The notes: generated by a model not told the origin, from the letters alone. A stretch of DNA of 64,000 bases from Mermis nigrescens (GCA_036768485.1 JAVLUZ010000704.1:186001-250000), one strand, 5' to 3'; counted from the stretch's first letter, positions 21,427 through 33,094 are shown. Numbers and translations are program-made.

Positions 21427-22882
21427 CTAGCAAGGAAAAGCGGTCCGATGGAGCAAAAAAGGTGAATATACATACTTGGATTTCTTTATTCTTAAGGATG
21501 TAAAAGGAGGAGACTACGGAAAATTTCCCTATATGCGCAAAAGCCGTAAGAATGTGCTAAGCAAATAGGCCCGAATGACAGAACGTGGGTTAAACGTAAC
21601 CTTGGGTTAAACTCGAGTAAAATCTCGCAAAAATCTCGGGTTTAACTCCTTTTGGTATGACAGAAAGCGGGTTAACTTTAACTCAAGGTTAAAGTCGGTT
21701 AACATCTCGGGTTAAATGTCGGTATGACAGAAAGCGGGTTAAACCAAAGGTTGGTTAAAAATGGTCGATTTAACCCGAGATTTTTAACCCTGCTCCTAGC
21801 AGGGTTAAGTCTCAGGTTGTCTATCTTATTGTATTACTGGCCATACATGTTTTGATTCTGCCGAGCTCAAAAATTAATCAGAGCTCTTTCAAACTTGGAG
21901 AAAATATAGAAACCAGTGCCTACGCTATTGGTCAAAACAATTTTAAAAGCTCGAATTGTTTCGAACATATTTAAGAAAAGGCGGTCACGTCTATTAGATG
22001 CTGATTCAGATTGAGAGACTTCTTTTTTATTTTTAATAATTTTCTTTATTTTACGTCTTTACTTATTATATTTATTACTTTGACCGATTTTTATTTTCTT
22101 ATTTTCATCGCATGCGCAATGGTTGACGAATCAGTTTCAGCATTACTGCATATTACATAACATGGCCATTGAACGGTTCGCTTAGCAGTACCTGTATCAT
22201 TCCAGCAGTTCAAATGAACATTTACTGCCTTTGAGACATGTTCAGCATTACAAAATACGCGTGAATCTCGGGTTAAAGTAATTAAAATGTCGGGTTATTC
22301 GACTTTAATCCTGGGTTAGCTTACCCGAGTTCAACCCACCTTCTGTCATACGGGTTAAATTTAACCTTAGGTCAAATTTAACCGTGGGTTAGCTAACCCG
22401 AGAGTCCCCGTTAAGCATGAGTTAAACTAATCCACGTTCTGTCATTCAGGCCTTAGACTTCCTCTAAACAACGCAAAAATCGAAATATATTCTGCGGCCT
22501 GTGAAAAATCAAGTTTTAGTCATAAAACATTTTTCAGCGTTTCGCAAAGAAGCATTGGAAAGCTTTTATGTCTATTAAACAATTGATTTATAATTTATTT
22601 CACGAAAGCTTACCTTCCACAATGCTCTGATGGAAAACAAGATTATCGAAGTAAACTTACACCTGCTAGGTTACTCAATTCAGTCTACAGAAACAGGCAT
22701 AAACCGCAGAATATAATTCGATTTTTGCGTTGTTTAGAGGAAGTCTAACTGTTTAGTACATTCTTACGGCGTGTGCGCGTATAGGGAAATTTTCCCTAGT
22801 ACCCTCCTTTCACATCCTTAAGAATAAAGAAATCCAAGTATATTCACCTTTTTCGCTCTATCGGAGCATAATTTCTTGCTAG
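21427..22882. mobile_element. Family I foldback element containing a nested element
   Basis: Left CTAGCAAGGAAAAGCGGTCC and right ATTTCTTGCTAG arms are inverted repeats that continue through GGTGAATATAC, TTCTTTATTCTTAAGGATGT, AAAATTTCCCTA and a GACTTCCTCTAAACAACGCA block. The left arm is split by the insertion at 21568-22452. A second copy is at 42441-43716. Confidence 0.8.
21568..22452. mobile_element. Nested GGGTTAA-rich inverted-repeat element
   Basis: Terminal inverted repeats GGCC(C/T)GAATGACAGAACG continue as many copies of GGGTTAA or its complement, about a dozen on the left and eight on the right, several preceded by ATGACAGAAAGC. Flanking TAG/TTAG could be the target duplication. No transposase was seen. 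The superfamily is uncertain (Harbinger-like possible). Confidence 0.75.
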
Positions 22883-22889
22883 TATTATC

Positions 22890-23340
22890 ATTTGTGCGCG
22901 TCCCACGATTTGTGTTTCTTGCAGCCACGAACTTATTCGAATACGCGAAGTTGTTGAATCGTTTATCCCCTCTTACTTATTTTCTTTACTGTTTTTTATT
23001 TTATTTACTTTATTTTATTTAGAACAATTTTGATGCATCCATTTTCCCTGAAAGGTTTGAACAATTAATGTGAAAAAGTTGTTATGCTGCCAAAATTTAG
23101 CAGGTATCTTTTCTGAGCGAAAATCCAGCGCAAATTGCTTGAACAACGGAATTTTAGTAGAATGACTGAAGACGAATGAACTTCTTACTCGTTGTGTTCA
23201 TGTAATTAGTGCAAACCTAATTAATACACTTTGTCTTAAGCGACAAGAATTTTCTTAGAATTTCTACTGAAAAAAAGTGTTACACAGCACTAAAAATCCT
23301 TGAGTCATAAAATCTTTGTTGTCAATTAAAATAGTATTTT
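22890..23340. other. No gene recognised
   Basis: AT-rich spacer. No exon or element boundary supported. Confidence 0.4.
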
Positions 23341-23345
23341 CTATT

Positions 23346-23612
23346 GTTAAAAATTGAGGCCGATCTGGGGGGTCAGCCGGTCTGCTGGTCAATTAATGAA
23401 CTTTTTTGGACCAAAATGACATTATGCTAAAATAATGTGAAAACGATATTAATCCACAGCTTCTGGCCAATTTCAAGCACTTTGTAGAAAATTTTCGATT
23501 TTCATTCATTTTTAACCTTTGTTTTGCCTCGTGTTTTTCGAAAAATTTTCAATTTTTCTATTTGGGGGTTTAGACCTCAAACCCCCTTACGTGCATGTCT
23601 GGCCGTGATGCG
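23346..23612 (+). repeat. Family E copy
   Basis: Complete block order from GGTCAGCCGGTCTG to CTTACGTGCATGTCTGG. Confidence 0.65.
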
Positions 23613-23630
23613 ACTGTTTCGTATTTGTGA

Positions 23631-23927
23631 TCAAGTAAATCCACTTATTCGTATCGCCAGAGAAGATGTATAAAAAATTTTTTTCTGACGGCCACTGAAT
23701 GATTCTAATAAAAAAGTACCTACGTAACGTTCCACTAAAAAATCGAATCTGTTTGCGTCAAAAATTTCGGAAATCAGTCGCTCAAAATGTAACTGCGTCT
23801 TAAGTGAAGTAAAACATCGACTTAACCCTCTCTGATGACCAGTTCCATTTTTTATTGCGTTTTCTGTATTTATTTCTTCACTCGTTTTCTTAGCTACTGC
23901 ATTTTCCGCTTTATTTGTGGCTCTCAC
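23631..23927 (-). CDS. Possible exon, unrecognised
   Basis: A 98-codon minus-strand frame opens ATG and reads a hydrophilic segment, then FERLISEIFDANRFDFLVE. Composition is more protein-like than neighbouring frames. A possible donor GTACTT follows TTACGTAG near 23717. No homology is recognised and no partner exon was found, so it may be chance. Confidence 0.25.
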   Translation of the reverse strand: MRATNKAENAVAKKTSEEINTENAIKNGTGHQRGLSRCFTSLKTQLHFERLISEIFDANRFDFLVERYVGTFLLESFSGRQKKIFYTSSLAIRISGFT

Positions 23928-24011
23928 TTAATTATTTCACGACGCTTCGTTCGAGATATTTCGCCCCTCGTAGCACTGTAATGTTTCGTAATGTGATTCT
24001 TTGAGTGCCAC

Positions 24012-25376
24012 CAGTGGCGGATCCAGGATTTCCTGGCAGAAGGCGAACCCCGAATTGTCATAAAAGTGTCAAAACTTGTCTAAAAACTTCGTCTATTATG
24101 CTTTAAGTAGCAGTTTTTTGCCGTCTTTTGATATACGCAATCATCTGTGATCCGAAAAATGTTAGAAATTTTCGAAAGTTCTCTGCGAAAAAGGCACGAA
24201 ATTAGTGTGAAAGTCAACTCAAATCACCAAAAAAATACTCGAGAAATCATTGCAAGAAGTAAATAATCCCTGTTCTGTACATAACTCTTCTGACGTACAA
24301 ATATAGTTTTTAGAGCACTAAGACAGTATATGACCTTGATGAGTAATACCTGACGCGAAGCGCCGGAAAAATTCAAAAAATCGTCATAAAAAATGGCTAA
24401 AATCATGAAACAAATACGCATTGGGTCGGTGCCGAGTGCGCTGCCTAGTTCGAGTACGCTGCAAAGTCAGTCCGAGAGCGCTGCCGAGGTCAGGTGAGCT
24501 GCCATAGTCGAGTGCGCTGCCAAATAGATATTACCGCTTTGCGTGCGCACTATTTCCGCTGATTACTGAAAAAAGATGTTTCTCTAGATGTAAACAGTAC
24601 TTATGTATTTGCTACCGTAGGTATGTATGGCAAAATTAGGGCAAAAAGTGGATTAAAATTGAAAACTTCCTTCAAAAGTACCAGAAATTGATATAAACTC
24701 TATATTGGCGTTTATATCAGTTTTTGAATTAATTTTCCTACGACTTATCGGTTAATTGAATGTTTTGTGTCACTTATGCACAAGAATCACTCGTTAGCAC
24801 GAATAATAGTTACGTAAATTTGTCTGCATGTACATACCTACTTATCTATGTGCACGAATTCTCAAACGAAAATTGTTGGCGGAAGACGATAATAGATATC
24901 TAAGCTAAATGCAGCATTGGAATAACATGTAAGTACATATTTCTTACTAACAATAAGTTATAATATGTAACCATTGTACATCTGCTAAGAGGCTGCCTAA
25001 AATAAGATATTACTATGTATGTAAAGCTTGGGAATTCTGGTGGATCGGTCTGAAAAAATCCTTTTTCGCTGGAATCAGTTAGTCATTTTGGGGTCTTGAT
25101 CTTCCTTGAAATCTCCACAAAAACGTTATGGATTCCACTGTGATCAATCGTACTCAGAAACAAAACGGTAGGATAAAACATAATTGTACAGATGTACCTA
25201 CTTACGTAGGTACTTGCGTAACAACATGTTGGAAGCGCACTAGGCCCTGTCAGCGCACTCGACTACGGCAGCACACTCGGACCTTGCAGCGCACATGGCC
25301 CTCAATCATTCTCCATTGGGCCCAAATTTTTTTCGATGACATCGGGGCGGCGGCCGCCCCCTCTAAATACGCGCTG
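24012..25376. mobile_element. hAT-type element split by a nested insertion
   Basis: Starts CAGTGGCGGATCCAGGATTT, ends GCGGCCGCCCCCTCTAAATA and GCGCTG, and is flanked by related 8-mers (AGTGCCAC/AGTTCTAC). The left 400 bp and right 55 bp match the intact element at 39525-40011. The extra DNA between is the nested insertion. Confidence 0.7.
24426..25313. mobile_element. Nested insertion with GAGTGCGCTGCC subterminal repeats
   Basis: Flanked by the duplicated CATTGGG (24419-24425 and 25314-25320), which is single in the uninterrupted relative. The left end holds about five copies of a GAGTGCGCTGCC-like 12-mer. The right end holds about four inverted copies (AGCGCACTCG type). No coding region is recognised. 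Confidence 0.65.
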
Positions 25377-25600
25377 AGTTCTACTTGTGTACATACATTC
25401 ATCTAGCACTCAGGCCTTTTTACGTTCCTTCAACTAAGCGCTTCATTTGATCTTACTTTATTTTTTATATTCATAATTTTTGTACCTTCCTTTTCTTCTT
25501 TTTTCTCTATTTTTTTAAATGACGACAATTGCTATTGTTGCAGCAGCGCTCCGCGACGAATTTGTTTAAGTATTCGTAGGCAGTGTGAGTTATAGACGCA

Positions 25601-25885
25601 ATGGTCGAACGCAGGTCAATGAGCGCAGAACGAAGCTATCTTAGGACTCGGTCGGCGTCGCCGTCATTGTATCGCTCAGCGTCGACGTCGTACAACGTGA
25701 CGGCGGCACCGGTGACGTTGGCGCGCAGCGCCACGTCGTCGTCGCTGGCGTTCGATTTCGCGCCGCGCGGATATTTGCCACCCGATCGTCACGTCCGGCG
25801 GCCTTGGGCGCCGTTGGGCGTCGTCTCGAGTTGGCCTTCTTACACAGACCGCTATCCGCACGTCACTTACACGGCTTACTCGCAG
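25601..25885 (+). CDS. Unrecognised gene, exon 1
   Basis: ATG at 25601 with context GACGCAATGG. An upstream ATTGTTGCAG at about 25540 could be an acceptor for a 5' UTR exon or a spliced leader. The exon ends TAYSQ at strong donor GTGAGC. Confidence 0.8.
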
Positions 25886-28800
25886 GTGAGCAGCACGCAT
25901 GGGCGTGGGGACTCTGAGTTTGGACCCCCCCCGAGAATCTGAAACCACCTCAAAAATTGATAGTCCGGAATTCAATTTTTGGTGCTGTTCTTTGACGATT
26001 TGGCCCTGTTGGACGCCTCAGAACTCGGTCGCTGCCCATGCATAGTGAGCCGCACGGGCCTTTCGAGTGTAGATAAGGCAGTATACGAGTGGGTATACTG
26101 TTGCCAAAATTCTCGAGACTGAAAATTTTCAAAAAGTAAGGGAAAGGCCGGAAAATTTATGTCATGTTATGTACAGAAGAACATTATTTCCCGAGATAGC
26201 ATAATTACAAAACCGCTTAACAATAAAATTTTATGATTAATAAAAGATGAAATAGCTTTTATAAAATAAATTTTTTATTTTAGAATCAGCTCAAATGTAT
26301 TGTTTTATAATGCTCTTTTTCTGAACCTTTTTTGTGAATTTATTCATCAGTAGGTAGCATGAAAATGGGGAGGAAACTTGGGGATCTAGTATACAATTTA
26401 CCCACCAACGTTTTTTGTGTAGTGTGTAATATGTAATGTGTTATGTGTAATGTGTATTGTGTAATGTGTATTGCGTAATGAGTCATGTGTAGTGTGTAAT
26501 GTGTAATGTGTAAAGTGTTCATATTATACATTATTCATTGCGTATGACACATTACAATACATTATGGATCGGCTAAAAAACGTTGGTGGGTAAATTGTAT
26601 ACTAGATCCAAACTTGGTTTTTAAACAAATAACTTACGTTATAGTCGATTTCGCGAGTGCCTGTATTGGATCGAGTGAATCCAAACCTCATTATTAAGTA
26701 AAATCTTTAAATAGGTAAGTTACGTCATAAACAGACTTGCACAGCAAGAGAATGCTGGAAGGGGCAGAAATTTCAAAGTGTCCCTTGTGGGCCCAAAAAT
26801 GGTGGGTGCGCGTTCAGAAATATAGTTTTTCGGCGTTTCTGTCCATGTTCTATCTTTCTATAGCATGCAAGACATGAAAAAAATATAAAAAAGTTCAACA
26901 AATTGAACAAAATATAGTCAAAACATGAGTATATGGCGCAAAGCGCCGAAAATTTGACACTCTTGAGCAAATAGATAGCTAGAGACGCTTAAAAACACCT
27001 TTTCTACAAATTTTTAGGAAATTTTTGGAAACTTTCGAAAAATCGCTAGTTCTAGAGAGGGTGAAAAAATTGAATGTGAAAATGTGGGGGTTTTCACTCC
27101 CCCCATTCCCCAGTATCATTTATGGTCATATAACTTTAATCCTAATTTTTATGTGTTTATCAGATGACAATTCAATTTATGCTTACAAAACAGAAATAAT
27201 GCACTCATGAATCTAAAATGTTTTTCGACCACTGAAAATATCACACGTAGCGATACCTATAGATATTGTAAAAAATAGGTATTTTTTCTATGTACTCATT
27301 AATCATTTAAAGTAGCATTGAAACTTTATTAATTGTAATTTATACTATTGTCCGTGTGATGCGATCAATTCATAATATTGGCAGCTTAGCATACAAGTAT
27401 CGCAAAAACTTCGCATACCTTTCAAAATTTTATTGAATCCTTTGGATTTTTCATCTTGTTTGATTGATATTCGATGTCAATAGCTATTGTTTATTTTTAT
27501 CTTTTTTGGAGTCGCGTACATTTGCGTGTAATTGTTATCGTTCATAATGATTTAGAACGTTACGAGCATTTAGCATACTTTCAAATTTTGCTGTCGCTGT
27601 CTATCTTTACAGCTTGACAGCTTTATTTTTGTTCAGGAAATACAGTGTTTTGAATATGATGTGAAGATGATTTTTTGGCTCTTAGAAACTGTTTACAAAA
27701 TTCAATGATTTTATTAGATACTCCTCATTCGATTTTCCACAAACATTTTTTTCAATAGCGCTACATTTCTTTGAAACGCATGAATAAAATGGATAGATTA
27801 TAACTTATTTTTTGAATCGCCGTTCTTCTAGCTAAATTAACCGATTTTTTTCTCTACCGGGCAGCGTTTTCGCATGTAAAATTTAATTAGTTTAGTTCAG
27901 CAGCACAATCATTTTGCAGATAAAATCGTACAAAGATTGTGAAAATTTTTTGCTTAAACCTAACATTTAAAACGGTTTCTCCTAAAATTAAGCAGTAGAA
28001 ATTGTGAAAAAAGCTATATTCCCATTAACTAAGGCTCTCATGGTACATTATCACTTTCCGTCGAAAATTCCGAACACCGTATGAGTGAAATCCTGAATCC
28101 GCTACTGGTTTCCGCACATAAAGGCTAGTCTTCTGACCATATATTAACCGCAGTCGAATTTTGATCGGGTCTGGATGGCGTAAAACCGGCAATAATTCCA
28201 AAAATTGTCAAAACACCAATTCTGAGGTTTCTATCGATTCGGGGGTCTACCGGATTTTTATGATCTCAGACCACCAACCCCCATGCCCATTTTTATTTTT
28301 GCGTAATCCCATTCATATTATTGGCAAAACTGGCCTTACGTTGGAATTCCTGCCTTTTTTTGCTAATCAGCTCTGTTAGAAAAAAGTAAGCTTATGACGC
28401 CATATTGGGCTATGTCATTGTAAGCTTTTTCAATGGGCATTGATGTGCGTGCGTCAGTTATCGTTTCTCGAAAAACCGGTTTGGTGACGGATTAGCGGAT
28501 GCAGAGGCGTCTGAGTTAAAATTAGGATATTTTCTTGAGTAGATGAGGTACGCTAAACAGCTGCTGCGCATGTTCACTCTTCGATTCTCGTTTCATGTCC
28601 TCATTAACGACTAATTGTTCGGAGACATTTTGTATGTACGCACAATAGACCAATTACCGACTTTCTTTGCTTTGAAAAGTCACTTAGACCAATTACCAAC
28701 TTTGTTTTGAAAAGTCACTTGCTTCGTCATTTCTGTGACGAAACTTTTTGCGTAAGCACTTTATTCTAATAAAAGGCTTTAGAACAAGGCAAAAATGATA

Positions 28801-30701
28801 AGCATGCTCAGTTTGCAACATCGGGTAATAATTTTGGACTATTTGAAAACAGTTCTTCAAATAGTAACATAATTTTGAAGTATTTGAAGCCGATACCTGA
28901 TCGAATGTCTAGGCGAAATGTCCGGCCCCGCATCTTTCATATGTAGCTCGTTTTTAGTTACCTGTGATTTATTTTCAAAAAACTGCCAAAAATCGATGTA
29001 TCTCAAATCGATTCATTTTTATGCTGAATTCCACTAAACAGGTGGTTTACGGTCTAGTTATGCATTAAATTATTTGCAGAAGCTATAATCATATAATAGA
29101 CTGAGACACTTCAATAAGTCATTGTCACTTGTCACTTGAGTTTCTTGTTGAAACCATATCAAAAAGGAAAATAATATGGGAAATACGCATAGGTATACGT
29201 GTACAGCATGGGAAATCAGGGAGTTTGCTACAAAAATTTTTTTAAGTGCCTTCTTGAGCTAAAAAAGCATGGGTACACGTCAAAAAACTGTTTTCTGTGT
29301 TTCAAATGGTGCTCGTTTTTTCTAGAATATGAAAACAATATTTAAGAATAATTTGAGTAAATTGAACAAATTATATTGATAAACTTATTACATGGCGCAA
29401 AGTGACGAAACTTTGACACTTTGAGCTGAAATATAGCCACAAACGCGCCTCAAATTAGCTTACTTTTCATGATACTTTTCATGATTTTTCCCCGGAAAAT
29501 TGACAATAGGGTCACTGGCCATTATGCAAGGGGTTAGCATTCATTCTGGATTTCAAACCCACAAACCCCTAAGAACACATGAAAATCTGTAGATCTATGT
29601 ATAGAAAGGAAATGAAAATACAGGGTGAATATAAAGAAAACGAAAGGCCTATCGTACCTATTAACTTCCAAACGACGGAAGCAAATGGAATGCAATTTGA
29701 TTTGATAAAAAGCCTGTCATATCTGCATCACTTATGAACTAATAAGCCTTAAATTTCGGACGCTTCGTGCCGGATTTATTGTTTTTTTATAACTTTTGTC
29801 TTCCGAACAGCCAATGTTTGATTTGGTACCTATTGCTTTGCTTAACAATTTACCAGAGTCGAGTACAAAACAAGTTAAACAAATTTTCAGCAGGGTCAAA
29901 TGTTTAAAAATCACTTGTGCAGCTCTTTCATACTACATGCTTTTTGGATGCGATTCAAATCAAGTTAAATTGTAAAATTTTGCGAAAAATTTTCCTTCTT
30001 CAATGTGTAGAGCTCGCTGAGAAGCGCTCAAAAACACCATTATTTTTGCTTGTCTACGAGCAGTTGTTGAGATATCTGACTTCAAAGTTTTAGCCCCCCC
30101 CCAAACTCAAAAGGCCAGCACGTGCCCTGTCAATTTGGTCAAGTAAATAAAAAAGTTATAAGGCCCAATATACGATTCGTTTTTTGACCCATACTCACCC
30201 AACCTAATAGAACAATTTCCCTAGGGTGCCTACGCCGGACACGGTTCGCTAGCCGACGCCACTGCTTATAAAATATCGTCTCGCTCGACGATGATGCCGT
30301 CGGCGACGCGCGGAGCGAACGCCCGCGGCGATGCGTCGTGGGCGTCGTCGCGCATCGCAGCCAGCGTCTCCGCGCCACGCGATTACGGTAGATTGAAGCG
30401 CGACTATGCCGAACTGGCCAAAAACTACGATGGACGCTGGCGCGATTTTTCGCTCTGGTCGCGCGACTGGTCGACGCAGTCGCGCGACCCCTACACGACC
30501 CGCATGGGATTGGACGACGCGGTGGACATGAACAAAAAACGCTACTTGACCGCCAATCAGCTGTACAAGTATTGGCTGACGCCCAAACCGTGGGAGAATC
30601 GGCTGGCCAATGAGAAGAAGGCGACGCTTTCATCGCCGTCGACAGTCAAATTAGTCGATTGTGGAATAAATAGTAGAAGAATGCGGGCTGCTTTCGAATG
30701 A
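25601..30701 (+). CDS. Two-exon gene, Ser/Arg/Tyr-rich protein of 253 aa
   Basis: Exons 25601-25885 and 30225-30701 join in phase 0 (CAG|GTGAGC ... CCCTAG|GGT) into one frame of 253 residues ending TGA. Both exons are markedly GC-rich (frequent GCG, TCG, CGC codons) against an AT-rich background, strong evidence of real coding sequence. The N-terminal half is low complexity (RSMSAERSYLRTRSASPSLY), with Ser/Arg/Tyr as in cytoskeletal or structural proteins. The C-terminal half is more ordered, with RDYGRLKRDYAELAKNYDGR, a WRDFSLWSRDW aromatic stretch and LTANQLYKYWLTPKPWENR. There is no signal peptide and no membrane segment. I do not recognise the family and assign no function. The 4,339-nt intron is filled by repeats. 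Confidence 0.8.
25895..26050 (-). repeat. Family C-like repeat at start of intron
   Basis: GGGCGTGGGGACT, CCGGAATTCAATTTTTGG and CGCTGCCCATGCATAGTG match ends and core of a diverged minus-strand copy, inserted ten bases after the splice donor. Confidence 0.45.
26382..26609. mobile_element. Foldback MITE with 35-bp perfect inverted ends
   Basis: The first 35 bases, starting GGATCTAGTATACAATTTAC, are perfectly inverted at the right end. Between them is a degenerate tandem array of GTGTAATGT-type units (about 26415-26520). The perfect ends suggest recent insertion or arm homogenisation. Confidence 0.8.
26755..27130 (+). repeat. Family F copy (intron)
   Basis: Contains GGCGCAAAGCGCCGAAAATT and the TTTTCTACAAATTTTTAGG end block. 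Its C-rich end is CCCCCCATTCCCC. Confidence 0.6.
27130..29190. repeat. Intron DNA with one short repeat (28165-28295)
   Basis: Mostly unrecognised AT-rich sequence. Bases 28165-28295 match 43735-43870: GGTCTGGATGG, ATCGATT, GGGTCTACCGGATT and CCCCCATGCCCAT in order. No exon supported. Confidence 0.45.
29195..29575 (+). repeat. Family F copy (intron)
   Basis: TACAGCATGGGAAATCAGGG start, a TGGCGCAAAGTGACGAAAC degenerate hairpin motif, and CCCCGGAAAATTGACAATAG near the end. Confidence 0.6.
29580..30224. other. Distal intron, no gene recognised
   Basis: AT-rich intron ending at acceptor TTTCCCTAG (30224). No other exon seen. Confidence 0.4.
30225..30701 (+). CDS. Unrecognised gene, exon 2 (last)
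   Basis: Begins GAYAGHGSLADATAYK directly after CCCTAG and ends RMRAAFE then TGA at 30699-30701. The minus-strand frame in the same interval is a shadow of this GC-rich exon. Confidence 0.8.
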   Translation, partial: GAYAGHGSLADATAYKISSRSTMMPSATRGANARGDASWASSRIAASVSAPRDYGRLKRDYAELAKNYDGRWRDFSLWSRDWSTQSRDPYTTRMGLDDAVDMNKKRYLTANQLYKYWLTPKPWENRLANEKKATLSSPSTVKLVDCGINSRRMRAAFE

Positions 30702-30811
30702 AAAGTTTTATCTCGTAAAATTATTTATTTTTACGTTCTAAGTTTTAATGGAGAAAGGACCTATACATCTATTGACAGAATAATGGATAACTGGATAACG
30801 CTAGTGAAATG

Positions 30812-30817
30812 AATAAA
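30812..30817 (+). terminator. Polyadenylation signal AATAAA
   Basis: AATAAA lies 111 bp past the stop codon of the two-exon gene, at a typical 3' UTR distance. Confidence 0.5.
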
Positions 30818-31112
30818 AACTACGTACTTTTTTGGCGACCTTTAATATAAAAATAATGACAAACGAGGACTGGACGAATTACACTAATATTGCCGACTGA
30901 ACAATTGTATATCTCAACGCTGATGTATATAGCAAAAATTATCAATTCGAGATGTAAGGTCACGTAGTCCAGAATAGAAAATGGTTTTCAGAGGTATTAA
31001 GAGTAATAATTAGCGTAATGTTAAACATCAGGTGGCGATAAGTGAGAAACTGGCCAACATAAACGTGGACAAAGTAACAGATGAGTGTCTTTGGTCAACA
31101 TGTGATGTGATT

Positions 31113-31284
31113 TATAGTCTCTTTCACACAAAACTGGGCATAAAACTTAAAAACTTTGTCCGCCAATAAGCCGACAGATTGCGATTAGAGCATTGATTTG
31201 ATATATAATCATCGTAATCCGTCGGCTTACTTTCGAAAAAAAATTTCTAAAATTTGTACCAAAACTTATGTGAAACAGACTATA
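31113..31284. mobile_element. Family B palindromic MITE, copy 1
   Basis: TATAGTCTCTTTCACACAAA and TTATGTGAAACAGACTATA ends. The whole 172 bp is nearly self-complementary around TTGATTTGATATATAATCAT. Confidence 0.85.
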
Positions 31285-31329
31285 GAAATAGTAATTGCAC
31301 AAAATAAAGCAACATAAATCAGTAGTACT

Positions 31330-31490
31330 AAATGGTGAAATATTAAGAGGACGTGGCGTATCACGTTCATTTCCTGATACATTTTTAGACTTGAGGTCAT
31401 GTCGAGACTCATAACCGGAGAAGTCGGCAGAAAATGGCAATTTTTGACTTTACACCTCCCGAAAAATATTGATAGTTGACATTGGGTAGT
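31330..31490. repeat. Fragment of the 33.8-38.2 kb foldback arm
   Basis: ATCACGTTCATTTCCTGATA, then CATAACCGGAGAAGTCGGCA, then ACTTTACACCTCCC match the right arm at about 37560-37690 in inverse orientation. Confidence 0.65.
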
Positions 31491-31990
31491 TTTACCACGT
31501 CGACTATTCTTGCACATGTGTGTATGTTCTGGTGTTTCTATTTTACAGTACCTAATATGTGTATACGTAAATCGGTTTTACGCGCTCGACCTAGTTTTGT
31601 CAAATATAGGAATAAAAGATAAAAAGGTAGGAATTAAATTTCAAATTTTAGCCGAATTGCTTATATGATAAATCTGACTAACCACTCCGCTAGATGCACG
31701 TCATAATGTAGGTACGCATAAGTAGAATGCAGTCAGCAATAGGGAATTCGAACAAGATCCTAGACAATGGGTTTTCCTAAAAAAAGGTTTGAAAAAATGC
31801 CGAAGTCAAATCAACTCGAGATAAGTCGATTCTGCTACCGGTTTTTGAGGGGCAGAAAGACTTGATGTTTTAAAACAGAATACTCGATTTTATTTTTTTT
31901 TGAAAATTTATGTTTAAAACACTGCAAAACTCATCTTGTTTAAAGGAAAGGTGCTTTTCTATGCTTTGCACTGCATAAATCAATAATTAT

Positions 31991-32177
31991 CAGAAGCGGA
32001 TTTAGGGGGGCGAGGGGGGCCGCCCCCATTGGCCCTAAATAGTGCGCAAAATTAAGCATTTTTGAGCGATTTTTAGCGATTTTCGGGTTAAAACAGCTAA
32101 TTTTTCCGCCCAAGTCAGGGTTCCGCCCCTCCCTTAGGGATACCACCCCCTTTAGGAAAATCCTAGATCCGCCACTG
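31991..32177. mobile_element. Small hAT MITE, 187 bp
   Basis: CAGAAGCGGATTTAGGGGG start and TAGATCCGCCACTG end, with a perfect 8-bp duplication ATAATTAT (31983-31990 and 32178-32185). The centre has the GGCCGCCCCC motif of this family. Confidence 0.85.
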
Positions 32178-32182
32178 ATAAT

Positions 32183-32355
32183 TATAGTCTGTTTCACATA
32201 ACTTCGTGCATAAATTCTAAGAATTTTCGTCGACAGTAGGCCGAGGGTTACGATACTTATATGTATATTAGATCAATGCTATAATCGCAATCCGTCAGCT
32301 TATTGCTGTAGATGGTTTTAAAATTTACGACCGAAGTTGTGTGAAACAGATTATA
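32183..32355. mobile_element. Family B palindromic MITE, copy 2
   Basis: TATAGTCTGTTTCACATAAC to TGTGTGAAACAGATTATA, abutting the hAT MITE target duplication. Confidence 0.85.
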
Positions 32356-32359
32356 GTTG

Positions 32360-33090
32360 TATTTAGGCATAATGCTATCGGTAGGTAATGTAAGCAATGT
32401 ATTATCATTTTCTGATTTATAAAAAAGGTTAGGTTTCGCGATTCAAGGCTGCACACCCATGTCGTCGAAAAAATAATTGGATGCAAAAGGAATTAATGTG
32501 TATTTTTGGATGATTTAAGCCATTTTTATCGAGGTGCACTTTCCCGATTATCTCAGTGCTCTAAAAATCTCTTAACGTCAGGAGGAGTGTAGTGTAAGTA
32601 TGGAAAAAACATCTTTTACTTCTTACATTGATTTTGTAAGTATTTTGTTGCCGCTTTGTGCCGACTTTTGCACTAATTTTGCGCGTTTTTGTTAAAACAG
32701 TTTCGAAAATTCAAAGTTTTCCCGGATTATAAATGATTATCAAAAGATGACAAAAAACGTAATTATAATGGACGGATTTTTTGGACTTTTATTCTGGACA
32801 CTATAAGGAAAATTTGGAATTCCGCTAAACCCCCGTCAGAAAATTCTGGATCCGCCACTGACGAGATTTTGCTATTTTTTACGTTTCAAATAATTTATCG
32901 AACCTTTAAAGTTAAGTAAAGAAAATGACAGTTTACAATTTCATAACGCTAGGATCTTAGAAAATAAGACAGGCTTCATTGGAGAGATACTGGGAACAAC
33001 GTTTGTTAAAGTTGTAAATTAGCTATCAGATAATAAGCCAAAAATTAGCAATTTTACAGATGTAGGTATGTAGGTTTACAAAGAACAGTT
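32360..33090. repeat. hAT-family right-end scrap; otherwise no gene
   Basis: Near 32830-32862, CGTCAGAAAATTCTGGATCC followed by GCCACTG is a hAT-family right end. The matching left end is not clear. The remainder is AT-rich without exon signals. Confidence 0.4.
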
Positions 33091-33094
33091 GTAC

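Noticed and set aside
21590..22440. An interstitial telomere from GGGTTAA repeats
   Set aside because: The motifs are not tandem, alternate in orientation symmetrically, and sit within terminal inverted repeats.
30139..30633. A 164-codon minus-strand ORF
   Set aside because: It is a shadow of the GC-rich exon 2 of the two-exon gene, which has splice sites and a poly(A) signal on the plus strand.
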